64,000 nucleotides of DNA from Candidatus Planktophila lacus (GTDB taxonomy: Bacteria > Actinomycetota > Actinomycetes > Nanopelagicales > Nanopelagicaceae). The stretch lies in NCBI RefSeq assembly GCF_002288385.1, contig NZ_CP016783.1:1178001-1242000 (forward strand), in the 5' to 3' direction. Under the pieces are notes generated by a model that was not told the origin of the DNA, did no database searches, and worked only from the letters and a program-made list of their open reading frames with translations. Each line of letters opens with the position of its first letter. Position 1 is the first letter of the stretch. Made by a program: the position numbers and the translations under genes. Shown piece after piece: positions 1 through 8,112 of the stretch.

Positions 1-342
1 CTCATCGACAAGTTCTGCCGGATCGCCAATTACTAAAGCGATAACTGGCGTATTTGTATGAGCCTTTATGGTGCGCACAGTTTCGGCTGCATCTGCTGCA
101 AATCCATCAACGATCATGGCAATTGCAATATCGCCAGTTATCTTGATTGGGCGTAGGTCGCGCGTAGATGCAAAAGTTGGAAAGCGTTCTTTGACGCGGA
201 ATTCAAAGCCACCAGCAACATCGATTACTTCAAAGCCGAGTGCGGCTATTTGATCGCGTAGTTGATCAGCCTTTGCAAAATCCTTGGCTGCGCGCGCATC
301 GAGTCTTTCTTGCGCTAACTCTTCTTTACTCTTCGCTGTCAT
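1..342 (-). CDS. Hypothetical protein, CysS-tail-like N-terminus, glycosyltransferase-like remainder (C-terminus outside window)
   Basis: Only the first 114 codons are in the window; the gene runs off the left edge. The first 40 residues are a charged helix (AAKDFAKADQLRDQIAALGF) that resembles the C-terminal tail of cysteinyl-tRNA synthetase. The following segment has an alternating beta/alpha pattern (IAIAMIVDGF, TPVIALVIGDP) like the start of a family 2 glycosyltransferase domain. ATG at 340-342 overlaps the TGA of the upstream hadB-like gene (ATGA), so the two are probably translationally coupled. The glycosyltransferase reading is weak because the catalytic part is not visible. Confidence 0.55.
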   Translation of the reverse strand, partial: MTAKSKEELAQERLDARAAKDFAKADQLRDQIAALGFEVIDVAGGFEFRVKERFPTFASTRDLRPIKITGDIAIAMIVDGFAADAAETVRTIKAHTNTPVIALVIGDPAELVDE

Positions 343-746
343 TTCTTAATTACAACAGCCTTGGCCATGCCCAGCACTTTGATTCCAGCGGATGTAGCAA
401 CGAGATCTACTTTGATCTGATCACCAGAAACTTCGGTAACGGTGCCATTGATTGTTAAATCCACTTTTTCACCAGCAGGCACGATCACTGGCTTAATAAA
501 GCGAGCGCCGAATTCTTTAACGCTGGCTGTGCCGCCAGACCAATCGGTGACATATTTACCAACGAGGGCCATAGTCAACATTCCGTGGGCAATTACATTT
601 GGAAGTCCCACAGAGACTGCAACTTCTTCGCTCTGGTGAATTGGGTTTTGATCACCTGATGCATCGGCATAGGCCTTGAGCATCTGGCGATCGATCAGGA
701 CAACTCGCTCTGGAATTGCGAAACCGACTTCAATCTTTGTTGTCAT
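339..746 (-). CDS. MaoC-like (R)-3-hydroxyacyl dehydratase, HadB-type subunit
   Basis: This 135-residue hot-dog-fold protein carries the hydratase-2 motif DQNPIH, with the Asp and His that act on (R)-3-hydroxyacyl thioesters, followed by GLPNVIAHGML. In actinobacteria such a subunit pairs with a second, motif-poor MaoC protein to dehydrate 3-hydroxyacyl-ACP in fatty acid elongation. That partner lies directly upstream here. I chose the ATG at 744-746 because it overlaps the TGA of the upstream gene by four bases (ATGA). The longer reading frame would add only eight unlikely residues. The order rpmG-hadA-hadB is the same as in mycobacteria and streptomycetes. Confidence 0.82.
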   Translation of the reverse strand: MTTKIEVGFAIPERVVLIDRQMLKAYADASGDQNPIHQSEEVAVSVGLPNVIAHGMLTMALVGKYVTDWSGGTASVKEFGARFIKPVIVPAGEKVDLTINGTVTEVSGDQIKVDLVATSAGIKVLGMAKAVVIKK

Positions 747-1132
747 GCGCGCACCACCAAAGTTGACCAAGAGGAGACAACTAATTCAGAGCCGCGATGA
801 AGATCTGAACGCACGCTAACGATCTCGTTTCCGGCAGCTACGCGATAGCTTTCAATTGTTGCTGAGCAACTAAGTGAATCCCCTGCCTTAACTTGGGCGA
901 AAATTTCAAACTTTTGATCGCCATGGACAAGGCGCGACCAATCCAAACCAATTTCAGGTTGGGTGAGAATGTTTTGAAATTGATCCAATGAGATGCGGAT
1001 CGTAAATGTTGGGGGTGCAATGGATGTATCAGTCTCGCCAATTACGGCAGCGAAGGCATCGATTTCTGATTGCGAAATAGAGATTGAATCAGCACCAGCG
1101 AAGGTGCGCCCGACAGAATCGGGTGCGAGCAT
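743..1132 (-). CDS. MaoC-like dehydratase, HadA-type non-catalytic subunit
   Basis: This 129-residue protein has the MaoC N-terminal-type hot-dog fold (FAAVIGETD, then APPTFTIRI, then HGDQKFEIFAQVKAGD). It lacks the catalytic D-x-N-P-x-H motif, as expected for the substrate-binding HadA partner of HadB. The start ATG at 1130-1132 shares one base with the rpmG stop (TAATG), which is why I prefer it to the upstream in-frame ATG. The 3' end overlaps hadB by four bases. The two subunits are expected to form a heterodimer acting on fatty acyl chains in the cytoplasm. Confidence 0.8.
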   Translation of the reverse strand: MLAPDSVGRTFAGADSISISQSEIDAFAAVIGETDTSIAPPTFTIRISLDQFQNILTQPEIGLDWSRLVHGDQKFEIFAQVKAGDSLSCSATIESYRVAAGNEIVSVRSDLHRGSELVVSSWSTLVVRA

Positions 1133-1302
1133 TAGCGAGTTTCGCGGTGAAGAGTTGAAGACTTGCAACGTGGACAGAACTTCTTGAGTTCCATACGGTC
1201 TGGATCGTTGCGGCGGTTCTTCTTTGTAATGTAGTTGCGCTCTTTGCAGTCAACGCATGCCATGGTGATCTTTGGACGAACGTCCGCGCTCTTGCTTGCC
1301 AT
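1132..1302 (-). CDS. rpmG: 50S ribosomal protein L33
   Basis: The 56-residue product has the L33 core: the segment [20 protein letters not shown] flanked by two CxxC pairs (CVDC and CPRC). The pairs make this the zinc-binding form. The start ATG at 1300-1302 has a good ribosome binding site (AAGGAG, seven bases upstream). It is the first gene of a small operon with the hadA- and hadB-like genes, a linkage common in actinobacteria. Confidence 0.96.
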   Translation of the reverse strand: MASKSADVRPKITMACVDCKERNYITKKNRRNDPDRMELKKFCPRCKSSTLHRETR

Positions 1303-1428
1303 GGTCTTGCTCCTTCTATCGGTTAGTACCGTTTTGGTACCTGCTTGTTACGAGGCGCTTAGGTTACCTGAGCGATCTCGTTGCGCGAAATTCACGCTTA
1401 TTTAACTGCCAACTGCTGGTCAAACTAG

Positions 1429-1502
1429 TAGCGGAGGCGGGATTTGAACCCACGACACAGCGATTATGAGCCGCTTGCTCTACCAAGCTGAGCTACCCCG
1501 CC
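1429..1502 (-). tRNA. tRNA-Met (CAT), elongator
   Basis: The minus strand folds as a full cloverleaf: acceptor GGCGGGG with CTCCGCT, D stem GCTC/GAGC, anticodon stem AGCGG/TCGCT, loop with CAT, and T arm GTGGG-TTCAAAT-CCCGC. Base 1 pairs with base 72, and the anticodon stem lacks three consecutive G-C pairs. Both points argue for the elongator rather than the initiator. The 3' CCA is not encoded. Confidence 0.95.
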
Positions 1503-1520
1503 AAGGGTTGTGCACTTTCG

Positions 1521-1593
1521 AGCCCCCCACCGGAATCGAACCGGTGACCTTTTCCTTACCATGGAAACGCTCTACCGACTGAGCTAGGGGGGC
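1521..1593 (-). tRNA. tRNA-Thr (GGT)
   Basis: The minus strand gives a perfect cloverleaf: acceptor GCCCCCC/GGGGGGC, D stem GCTC/GAGC, anticodon stem TTTCC/GGAAA with loop ATGGTAA (anticodon GGT), and T arm ACCGG-TTCGATT-CCGGT. The 3' CCA is not encoded. It lies 18 bases upstream of tRNA-Met on the same strand, so the two may be co-transcribed. Confidence 0.96.
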
Positions 1594-1640
1594 AATAGGT
1601 AGAGGTGTGAGTGTACGACAGGTGCGGGGAAAGTTAAAAA

Positions 1641-2591
1641 TTAGCGAGCAGGATCAAGCGTGACTTTGCCGGTTGTAGCCCGCGCCAGCATCGCTTGATG
1701 AGCCGCTTTTGCCTCAGATAATCCATAAGTTGCACCGATAACAGGCTTTAGCGCGCCAGATGAAATCAAAGCAAATAGCTCAATCAGAACATCGCCGAGC
1801 AACTCTTTCTTTCCAAAGCAATGTGCCAACCAGAAGCCTGCAACAGTTTTTGTTCCACCCATTAACGCACCCGGATGAATTGGAGTTGGCGCAGTCCGCG
1901 ATGCCATTCCGTAGGTAATCAATCGACCAAAAGGTGCAAGTACTTCAAGGCTGGCATCGAAAGTTTTTCCACCAACCATTTCTAAGACGATATCTACTTT
2001 CTTTCCACCATTTGCCGCCATCATCGCGGCCGCCAGATCACTGGCATTCGCATCAACAACTTCATCTGCGCCCAATGATTTAGCAAGTTCATTCTTTTCC
2101 GCTGTTGATGTAACTGCAATAACTTTTGCGCCCCAAATCTTGGCTAATTGAATTGCCAGAGAACCAACGCCACCGGCTGCAGCTTGAACAACAACGGTTT
2201 CACCTGGTTGCACATGCGCCATGGTTTTCAAGATATGCCAAGCAGTTGTTCCCTGAACAAGCATTGCAACAGCTTGCGCATCAGAAACACTTTCTGGAAT
2301 ATCAACGCACATCGCTTTATGTGCCAGAGCTTTCTGCGCATATCCCCCGGTGCTAACACTTGCTAGAACGCGGCGACCAGTTTGGGTCTTGCCAACAACT
2401 TCTAGGCCAGGAATTAACGGCAGCTCTTGCTTGGAAAGATATGAGTTCTCAGTTTGGTGGGTATCGGCATAGTTGATTCCGATACAAGAGACATCTATTA
2501 ACTCTTCGTTTTCACCTGGTGTGGGATCAGCCAGTTCAACGAGTTCGAGTACTTCTGGTCCGCCAAATTTCGTTATCTGGATAGCTTTCAT
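1641..2591 (-). CDS. Zinc-free MDR-family NAD(P)H:quinone oxidoreductase
   Basis: The 316-residue protein has the medium-chain dehydrogenase layout: a GroES-like N-terminal half (residues 1-110, GINYADTHQTENSY) and a Rossmann half with the nucleotide-binding motif AAAGGVGSLAIQLAK. The Cys and His ligands of the zinc alcohol dehydrogenases are absent and QGTTAWHIL is present, as in quinone reductases (QOR/zeta-crystallin type). It probably reduces quinones or conjugated carbonyls in the cytoplasm with NADPH. Its ATG overlaps the stop codon of the tiny Cys-rich gene upstream by one base, so it is the last gene of that transcript. The substrate cannot be read from the sequence. Confidence 0.82.
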   Translation of the reverse strand: MKAIQITKFGGPEVLELVELADPTPGENEELIDVSCIGINYADTHQTENSYLSKQELPLIPGLEVVGKTQTGRRVLASVSTGGYAQKALAHKAMCVDIPESVSDAQAVAMLVQGTTAWHILKTMAHVQPGETVVVQAAAGGVGSLAIQLAKIWGAKVIAVTSTAEKNELAKSLGADEVVDANASDLAAAMMAANGGKKVDIVLEMVGGKTFDASLEVLAPFGRLITYGMASRTAPTPIHPGALMGGTKTVAGFWLAHCFGKKELLGDVLIELFALISSGALKPVIGATYGLSEAKAAHQAMLARATTGKVTLDPAR

Positions 2592-2710
2592 TAGTTATCG
2601 CAGGTGCAGCGTTGGTCGGCAGGCACTCCTTGAAGCGCTTCTTCAATATGTTCGCCGCAACCTGACCAGGTGTATTTACTGCACTTCTTGCATACAACAC
2701 GTGAACACAT
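2591..2710 (-). CDS. Small conserved Cys-rich protein (39 aa), probable metal-binding
   Basis: The minus strand encodes 39 residues that begin MCSRVVCKKCSKYTWSGCGE, continue with a central HIEEALQGVP helix and end RCTCDN. Six Cys (seven with Cys2) and one His sit in a spaced pattern, C-x2-C-x7-C with later C-x-C, which suggests a zinc or other metal site. I recall very similar short proteins in many bacteria and some fungi, all without known function. A ribosome binding site (AGGGAG) lies six bases before the ATG, and the stop overlaps the quinone oxidoreductase start (TAATG). Both support it as a real gene coupled to its neighbour. Confidence 0.8.
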   Translation of the reverse strand: MCSRVVCKKCSKYTWSGCGEHIEEALQGVPADQRCTCDN

Positions 2711-2746
2711 TTACTTCTCCCTTGTAGCCGATATTAAATTCTAGCG

Positions 2747-3928
2747 TTAGAAATACTTGCGGAAAATCTTCTTAAAACGCTTAGTTATGCGCTTATTAAT
2801 TTTTAAGGTCTGGTCAATCGGTGATACCGCCATCACTTTGGCATGGGCTGGCTCATCAGGAGTGATCACATCTTTAAGTGCTGGAGAGTTTTGATCTAGT
2901 GAATCAGCGATTCGTTCGATATTGGCAACCATCGAAAGTCCACGAATGATCTGCTCTTGGTCAGCATCTTTTGCATCTTCAATTAGTGATTCGGCAAGTG
3001 CGGCACCGGCTTCGCGCGCATCATCAGTTGCCGTGGTTGTAGTTTCAAAGTCTTCTTCATCATCTATTTTGGATGAGATGGCATAACTTGCCGCAGATAG
3101 CGCAACTGCGATCTGCTTCTTGGTGGAATCTGCGATACCTCCGCTGACGGCAGAGTCAAAGAGAGTTCTGGCAATTGTGCGCACCTGAACGAGGGTGTGC
3201 TCGATCGCAATTCCTTGAACGTAAACTTCTTCGGCTACATCTTTCTCTGCTGTTGGGAACCATCTGGCATGTCCGCGCGCTTCAACTGATTGTGCACGTA
3301 TCGCGGGAACTGCTTCCATTAACAACCTTGCTTTAGCTAACCAATTACCCGCTTCTTTCTGGGTGTAACCAGCGGCAACGCCTTCAGACATTTTCGCTAA
3401 CAACTCAGCAGCTTTGGCAGATACATCGGTGATCTGATCGATCGCACGATCAACTGGTGTCTTGGCGTGAGAGAAATAGGAGAAGACAATTGCAATTGCT
3501 GCGCCGATAAGAGTGGAACCAAGGCGATGCGCTGCAGTTGTTCCACTGATTCCTGGGCCGATAACGATGAGTGCAGTAACCGGGACATTTACCGATGCCA
3601 CCTCACCTAAGTGAAGTGCGCGCGCAACAACTGCGCAGAAGATAACTGTTAAACCGACTGCGATAAAGCCAAAATCAAAGATAGAAACGTTGATTAAAGC
3701 AACGGTTGCACCAATGGCAGTTCCGACTATCTGCCCAAAGCCTTCGCGAACAGATTTATGAAGTGAGATGCGGATCGACAAGGTGCAGACAATTGCCGCA
3801 ACTACGCCGCCATCTTCAACGAGTAGATCTCCAACTTGCCAGGCGACTGCTCCAGCAAGGCCGGCCACGAGTATTTGACGTACCCAAACCCGGCGGTCGG
3901 CAAATAACTTCTTTAACTTTTTCCACAT
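2747..3928 (-). CDS. FUSC-family (aromatic acid exporter-like) inner membrane protein
   Basis: The 393-residue protein starts with a basic stretch (MWKKLKKLFADRRVWVRQ) followed by about five or six hydrophobic helices in residues 20-160 (for example LVAGLAGAVAWQVGDLL and DFGFIAVGLTVIFCAVVARA). A long, acidic, helical cytoplasmic C-terminal half follows. This matches half-size FUSC/ArAE membrane proteins, one hydrophobic module plus a soluble domain. I chose the ATG at 3926-3928 because the longer frame would run back into the upstream gene. Family members are linked to export of aromatic carboxylic acids, but the substrate here is unknown. It is the last gene of the RuBisCO-like cluster by spacing (13 bases). 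Confidence 0.72.
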   Translation of the reverse strand: MWKKLKKLFADRRVWVRQILVAGLAGAVAWQVGDLLVEDGGVVAAIVCTLSIRISLHKSVREGFGQIVGTAIGATVALINVSIFDFGFIAVGLTVIFCAVVARALHLGEVASVNVPVTALIVIGPGISGTTAAHRLGSTLIGAAIAIVFSYFSHAKTPVDRAIDQITDVSAKAAELLAKMSEGVAAGYTQKEAGNWLAKARLLMEAVPAIRAQSVEARGHARWFPTAEKDVAEEVYVQGIAIEHTLVQVRTIARTLFDSAVSGGIADSTKKQIAVALSAASYAISSKIDDEEDFETTTTATDDAREAGAALAESLIEDAKDADQEQIIRGLSMVANIERIADSLDQNSPALKDVITPDEPAHAKVMAVSPIDQTLKINKRITKRFKKIFRKYF

Positions 3929-3941
3929 GATGTGGCTAAGT

Positions 3942-5039
3942 TTAGTAGGCGCGCACCAATTCGCACATGCGAGCCGCGTTATCTGCAAGGTTTCCGCGCG
4001 AAAGGGCTCCACCAATCAGTAGCGCGCTGTCATTGCCATACATCTTTATCATCTCTGGAATTCGCCCTAAATTCATTCCACCTGCAGGAGCGACAAACAT
4101 TGGGTTTAACTTGCCAAGTTTTTCACGTGAACGCTCTGTTATATCTAGACAATGATCGCTGCTAAAGGCAAAACGTCCACCGATATTTGGAAAGATCGTG
4201 ATGTCGGCCCCTGCAAGTCTCATCAAAGTGCCCAAGACAATTCCGTGTGAAATTCCCTCTGCTTTAGAGGTTATTAGTGATCCCAACATGGCAGGGTGTC
4301 CCTGAATAGGAAGTGCGATCGAGTCATCGGATGCGATCTTGCGCAACGAATCAAAGCCAGTTATTCCGGGAAGAATTAACAGCGCACCTGCACCTAAATC
4401 TTTTGCCGTGTGTGCAGCGTCAACTATCTGATCAAATGGAAGATTAAGGCTCGGTGCGTAAACAGATTTTCCACCGGTGACAGCATTTGCCTCTTTTACT
4501 GCACGAGAAATTAAAGTGACTCGCTCTTTCCATGTCGCCCAAGGTTGATTAGCAAGGCTGTGATCATCTTTAATCAAATCAAATCCCGCTAAGGCTAAGG
4601 TGCGGGCCATTTCTGCAAGTGTTTGCGCATCAGATCCCATTGGCTTTAGAGCAGTTGAAACAAGGGGGCGGGTTTCTGCGCCAAGTAATTTACGCAATCC
4701 ACTGATTCCAAAACGAGGTCCACTAAATTTCGCGAGGAAAGAATCAGGCAGTTTTAAGCCAACAATCTTTACATTAGGGAATAGCGAAACATTTCCCCAG
4801 AGCACGTTAAGAAACTGGTTTAACTCTCCGCCAGTTACATCTGGGTTATAAGAAATAGTAATTAAGTGGCTAGTTTTATCTGAGGATGAAATCTCCTCAA
4901 CTTTTCCAACCACTTCTTCCTGAATCCAACTTGGAGCTAATTCATAGGGAAATTCGATCGTCTGTTCTGCACGAATTACATCAGCGATCGACTTTGGATC
5001 TTCGCCAGTGAATTTATAGGTTACGTAGATACGATCCAC
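3942..5039 (-). CDS. RuBisCO-like protein (form IV), candidate sugar-acid-phosphate decarboxylase or isomerase
   Basis: The 365-residue protein has the RuBisCO large-subunit fold: a short N-terminal domain (VDRIYVTYKF) and a barrel with STALKPMG (Lys132 in the place of the loop-1 Lys), GFDLIKDDHSLANQPW (residues 153-168), IQGHPAML, RLAGADITIFPNIGGR, PMFVAPAGGM and LLIGGALSRG. The carbamylation motif K-x-D-D-E reads KDDH, so the metal-binding Glu is replaced by His and carbon fixation is ruled out. Relatives include methionine-salvage enzymes and two enzymes of D-apiose breakdown (3-oxo-isoapionate-4-phosphate decarboxylase and transcarboxylase/hydrolase). The KDDH signature and the lactonase/dehydrogenase neighbours favour the latter group. 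GTG at 5037-5039 follows a strong GGGGAGG site by eight bases. TTG (5069) and ATG (5063) upstream are less likely starts. Confidence 0.8.
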   Translation of the reverse strand: MDRIYVTYKFTGEDPKSIADVIRAEQTIEFPYELAPSWIQEEVVGKVEEISSSDKTSHLITISYNPDVTGGELNQFLNVLWGNVSLFPNVKIVGLKLPDSFLAKFSGPRFGISGLRKLLGAETRPLVSTALKPMGSDAQTLAEMARTLALAGFDLIKDDHSLANQPWATWKERVTLISRAVKEANAVTGGKSVYAPSLNLPFDQIVDAAHTAKDLGAGALLILPGITGFDSLRKIASDDSIALPIQGHPAMLGSLITSKAEGISHGIVLGTLMRLAGADITIFPNIGGRFAFSSDHCLDITERSREKLGKLNPMFVAPAGGMNLGRIPEMIKMYGNDSALLIGGALSRGNLADNAARMCELVRAY

Positions 5040-5073
5040 TTTAAGCGCCTCCCCATTTGCCATGGGCAATTAT

Positions 5074-7044
5074 CTACCTAGGAAATGCCGCCGCAACACC
5101 ACCATCGACGGCGATAACGCTTCCTGTTGTGCGTGAAGATTCATCACTTAAGAAGAATGCTGCGGCACGTGCCACATCTAGGCTTCTTACGCGTGCATTT
5201 AAAAGATTTCGAGAGGCATAGAAGTCCTCAAGTTCCTCTGGTTTCACACCATGTGCAGCTGCACGTTGTTCGCGAATACCGCCCTCCCACAACTTGCTGT
5301 TATCGAAGACTGCGTCAGGGTTGATTCCGTTGAAGCGAATTCCGGCGTTTCCACCTTCAAGAGCTGCAATGCGCATCAACTGCAACATTCCTGCCTTGCT
5401 AACTGAATATCCACCAAATCCTGCGCCCGGTGCAAATGCGTTCTTGCTTGCGATGTAAACGATCGAGCCACCCATTTTCTGTTTGCGCATAACTTTCATC
5501 GCTTCTTTAGTCAACATAAACGCGCTGGAAAGATTTATATCTAAACCGCGGCGCCATTTTTCAACATCCAAGTCTTCAAGCTTGTCGCTGATGCCAATAC
5601 CCGCGTTAATTACAGCGCCATCAAGTCCACCGAAGTGCTTAATAGTTTTTGTAACTGTCGCCTGAACATCTGCTTCCTTTGACTGATCACCCAATACCAA
5701 TAGCGGCGGATTACATTTATTCTCGGCAAACTCTTTTTCAACTTCGAGAAGTCCTTTTTCTTCGATATCGGCAAGGACTACGTGAGCGCCACGTTTTCCG
5801 AGTTCAAGTGCCACGCCTCTTCCAATGCCGCTACCGGCACCTGTAACGATAATGATGTGTCCATCTAGTTGTGCGGGGGCTGGCTTGTTCTTTAACTTAA
5901 ACAACTCCATTGGCCAGTAATCAAAACCAAAGATTTCTGCATCAGAGATTGTGTCTCCGTCACCAAATACATCGATGACTCGTGCTGCAACTTTGTGAGT
6001 ATGTGAAGCGATATCTGCCAGCATCACATTCTCTTTAATTGTTGTTGCGGCGGTAACTGCACCTACTCCTGGAACAAGAATTACGCGTGGATCATTTCCA
6101 TGGCTTGAATAACCAGCAGGTAATAATGACTTATTCGCTTCAAAATATGCGCTGTAGTTCTCACGGAATTCATTGATTCCAGTTTCAGTATCTTCCAAAG
6201 TCACTGTTGCTGACTTAGGGCGGATACGCAACATGTGATCGGCGCTAGATGCACCTAGAGCCAAGACCTTCTTCAGGTCTGGGCGCGATGCAATTTCAGC
6301 TAAACGAGTATCTGTTCTAAGTAACTGCTTCTTACCAAGAGTTCCGCGCAACTTTAGAAGCAAATCCTTTAACTCTTCATCGGGCAGATCTTGATGTTGG
6401 AAGTTCGCCGCTGGTCGTTTATTAAGTGAATCGAGGTATTTATCAGCCAACGCCACTGCATCAAGAGTCTTTTGGTAACAACGATCTGAATCTTCATCCC
6501 AGACAACTAGGCCGTGATGAGCAAGAACTACACCGGCATAATCGCCTAAACCGCCAACTAACTTAGACAGTTCAAAGCCCGGACGAATCCAATCGACATA
6601 CGCGAATTCTTCACCGAGTGCTTCACGAACTGCTTTTTCTCCTTGTGGATGATTGGTCAGCGCGCAGATGGCATCAGCATGCACGTGGTCGATATGTTTT
6701 GCAGGAAGAAAACCATGTAAAAGAGTTTCTATAGAAGGACGGCGTGATGTTGGATCAACCAGCGCTCGAGTTACATAATCAACCATCGTGTCATCATCTA
6801 AAGCATCGAAATCGCGTAACGCTAGAAGTTCTTCAAGATAAAGCGCTGGGTAATCTCGATCAATGGCGTACTGCATATCTGCGCCAGAACCTTTAACCCA
6901 TAAAACTTTCTTGAGGCGACCGAGATGGTCCTTTAATTCACCTTTACTCGATGTGTTGCCGCCACCGTAAACAACCATTGATTGGTCGGCACCGATCTTC
7001 TGTGAACGTGCGACTAGGTCGTGTAATGGCTTTAGATCACTCAT
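5074..7044 (-). CDS. Bifunctional class II aldolase / short-chain dehydrogenase
   Basis: The 656-residue protein fuses two enzymes. Residues 1-400 form a class II aldolase/adducin domain with GGGNTSSK, the zinc-binding HVHAD, and LAHHGLVVW. Residues 430-656 form an SDR with TGAGSGIGRG and the catalytic YSVSK. The family includes rhamnulose-1-phosphate aldolase/lactaldehyde dehydrogenase. The usual chemistry is cleavage of a ketose 1-phosphate to dihydroxyacetone phosphate plus an aldehyde, which the second domain oxidises or reduces. It overlaps the mtnA-like gene by four bases (ATGA). That pairing is the combination used in the DHAP shunt for methylthioribose or 5-deoxyribose. It lies five bases before the RuBisCO-like stretch. 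The exact substrate is unknown. Confidence 0.83.
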   Translation of the reverse strand: MSDLKPLHDLVARSQKIGADQSMVVYGGGNTSSKGELKDHLGRLKKVLWVKGSGADMQYAIDRDYPALYLEELLALRDFDALDDDTMVDYVTRALVDPTSRRPSIETLLHGFLPAKHIDHVHADAICALTNHPQGEKAVREALGEEFAYVDWIRPGFELSKLVGGLGDYAGVVLAHHGLVVWDEDSDRCYQKTLDAVALADKYLDSLNKRPAANFQHQDLPDEELKDLLLKLRGTLGKKQLLRTDTRLAEIASRPDLKKVLALGASSADHMLRIRPKSATVTLEDTETGINEFRENYSAYFEANKSLLPAGYSSHGNDPRVILVPGVGAVTAATTIKENVMLADIASHTHKVAARVIDVFGDGDTISDAEIFGFDYWPMELFKLKNKPAPAQLDGHIIIVTGAGSGIGRGVALELGKRGAHVVLADIEEKGLLEVEKEFAENKCNPPLLVLGDQSKEADVQATVTKTIKHFGGLDGAVINAGIGISDKLEDLDVEKWRRGLDINLSSAFMLTKEAMKVMRKQKMGGSIVYIASKNAFAPGAGFGGYSVSKAGMLQLMRIAALEGGNAGIRFNGINPDAVFDNSKLWEGGIREQRAAAHGVKPEELEDFYASRNLLNARVRSLDVARAAAFFLSDESSRTTGSVIAVDGGVAAAFPR

Positions 7045-8054
7045 AGTGTTTGGCCTTCTGCTATTTCGTAGGATTGTTTCTCGGTTATTACTGCGCTTAT
7101 GTACTTAGCTGGTGTGACGTCAAAAGCTGGATTAAAGGTTTTAGCTCCAATTGGTGCGACTTGGATTCCCTTGAATTGGGTTAACTCTTCATCTCCACGT
7201 ATCTCAATATGTATTTCACTTCCGGTTTTGATGCTGCGATCAACCGTTGATTCGGGTGCAACCACAAGAAATGGAATTCCTGCAGCGTGACAAGCAAGTG
7301 CAACGCTTAGCGAACCAATCTTGTTTGCAGAATCACCGTTTTCAGCGATTCGGTCCGCACCAATAAGCGCAGCGTCAATGCGACCGCTCAGGATCGCCAT
7401 CGCTGCTGCGCCATCTGGCTCAATTCGATATGGAATCTCTGATTTCATCAACTCCCATGCGGTCAAACGTGAGCCTTGAAGCAAGGGACGAGTTTCATCT
7501 GCATAAACCTCTTTAACAAAGCCACGCTTATGTATCTCTTTAATGACACCTAGCGCGGTTCCGGTTCCGGTTGTAGCAAGTGAACCAGTGTTGCAATGGG
7601 TCAACAAAGTCATTGGCTTACTTCCCAGTTTATTGATCAGCCAATCTGCGCCAATATTTCCCATATCAGTACTCGATTGCTTATCTTCACTCGCTAACTG
7701 GTGGGCTGCGGCAAGAACTGCATCGCGTCCTTCTGGCAAATGTTTACGAATCTTCTCAACAGCCCAGGCTAAGTTAACTGCCGTTGGACGTGCATCGCGA
7801 AGTAAATCAAGGTTATGTTCTAACTCTTGCGCGCTATGTCCTTTACGCGCTGCTTCATCAATAACCAGTACGACGCCGTAGGCACCAGCAACGCCGAGCG
7901 CAGGGGCGCCTCTAACAACCAACCTTTGAATTGCATCGATATATGGAGCTAGTTCGTCGTATGAAATATAGGTTTCAGAGATGGGAATCTGTGTTTGATC
8001 GAGCAGAACAATCTTGTTTTCTTTCCAGACAATCGCTTCGAACCCGCTAGACAT
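7041..8054 (-). CDS. mtnA: Aldose-1-phosphate isomerase, S-methyl-5-thioribose-1-phosphate isomerase family
   Basis: The 337-residue protein has every landmark of MtnA: VVRGAPALGVAGAYG, the catalytic Cys154 in THCNTGSLAT, the catalytic Asp234 in IGADRIAENGD, and NKIGS. MtnA converts 5-methylthioribose 1-phosphate to the ribulose form; close relatives act on 5-deoxyribose 1-phosphate. The ATG at 8052-8054 follows AAGGAG by seven bases. No kinase (MtnK) or phosphorylase (MtnP) to make the substrate is in the window. The aldolase/SDR overlaps its end by four bases, so the likely flow is isomerisation followed by aldol cleavage. Another aldose 1-phosphate is possible, given the sugar-oxidising genes beside it. 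Confidence 0.85.
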   Translation of the reverse strand: MSSGFEAIVWKENKIVLLDQTQIPISETYISYDELAPYIDAIQRLVVRGAPALGVAGAYGVVLVIDEAARKGHSAQELEHNLDLLRDARPTAVNLAWAVEKIRKHLPEGRDAVLAAAHQLASEDKQSSTDMGNIGADWLINKLGSKPMTLLTHCNTGSLATTGTGTALGVIKEIHKRGFVKEVYADETRPLLQGSRLTAWELMKSEIPYRIEPDGAAAMAILSGRIDAALIGADRIAENGDSANKIGSLSVALACHAAGIPFLVVAPESTVDRSIKTGSEIHIEIRGDEELTQFKGIQVAPIGAKTFNPAFDVTPAKYISAVITEKQSYEIAEGQTL

Positions 8055-8112
8055 TTAAATGCTCCTTATTCAAGGTCTTGAACTTATCACTTCGCCTCTA
8101 AAAAAGAGATTG

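Noticed and set aside
3942-5039. A true carbon-fixing RuBisCO
   Set aside because: The metal-binding Glu of the KxDDE motif is His and no small subunit, phosphoribulokinase or carboxysome gene is present.
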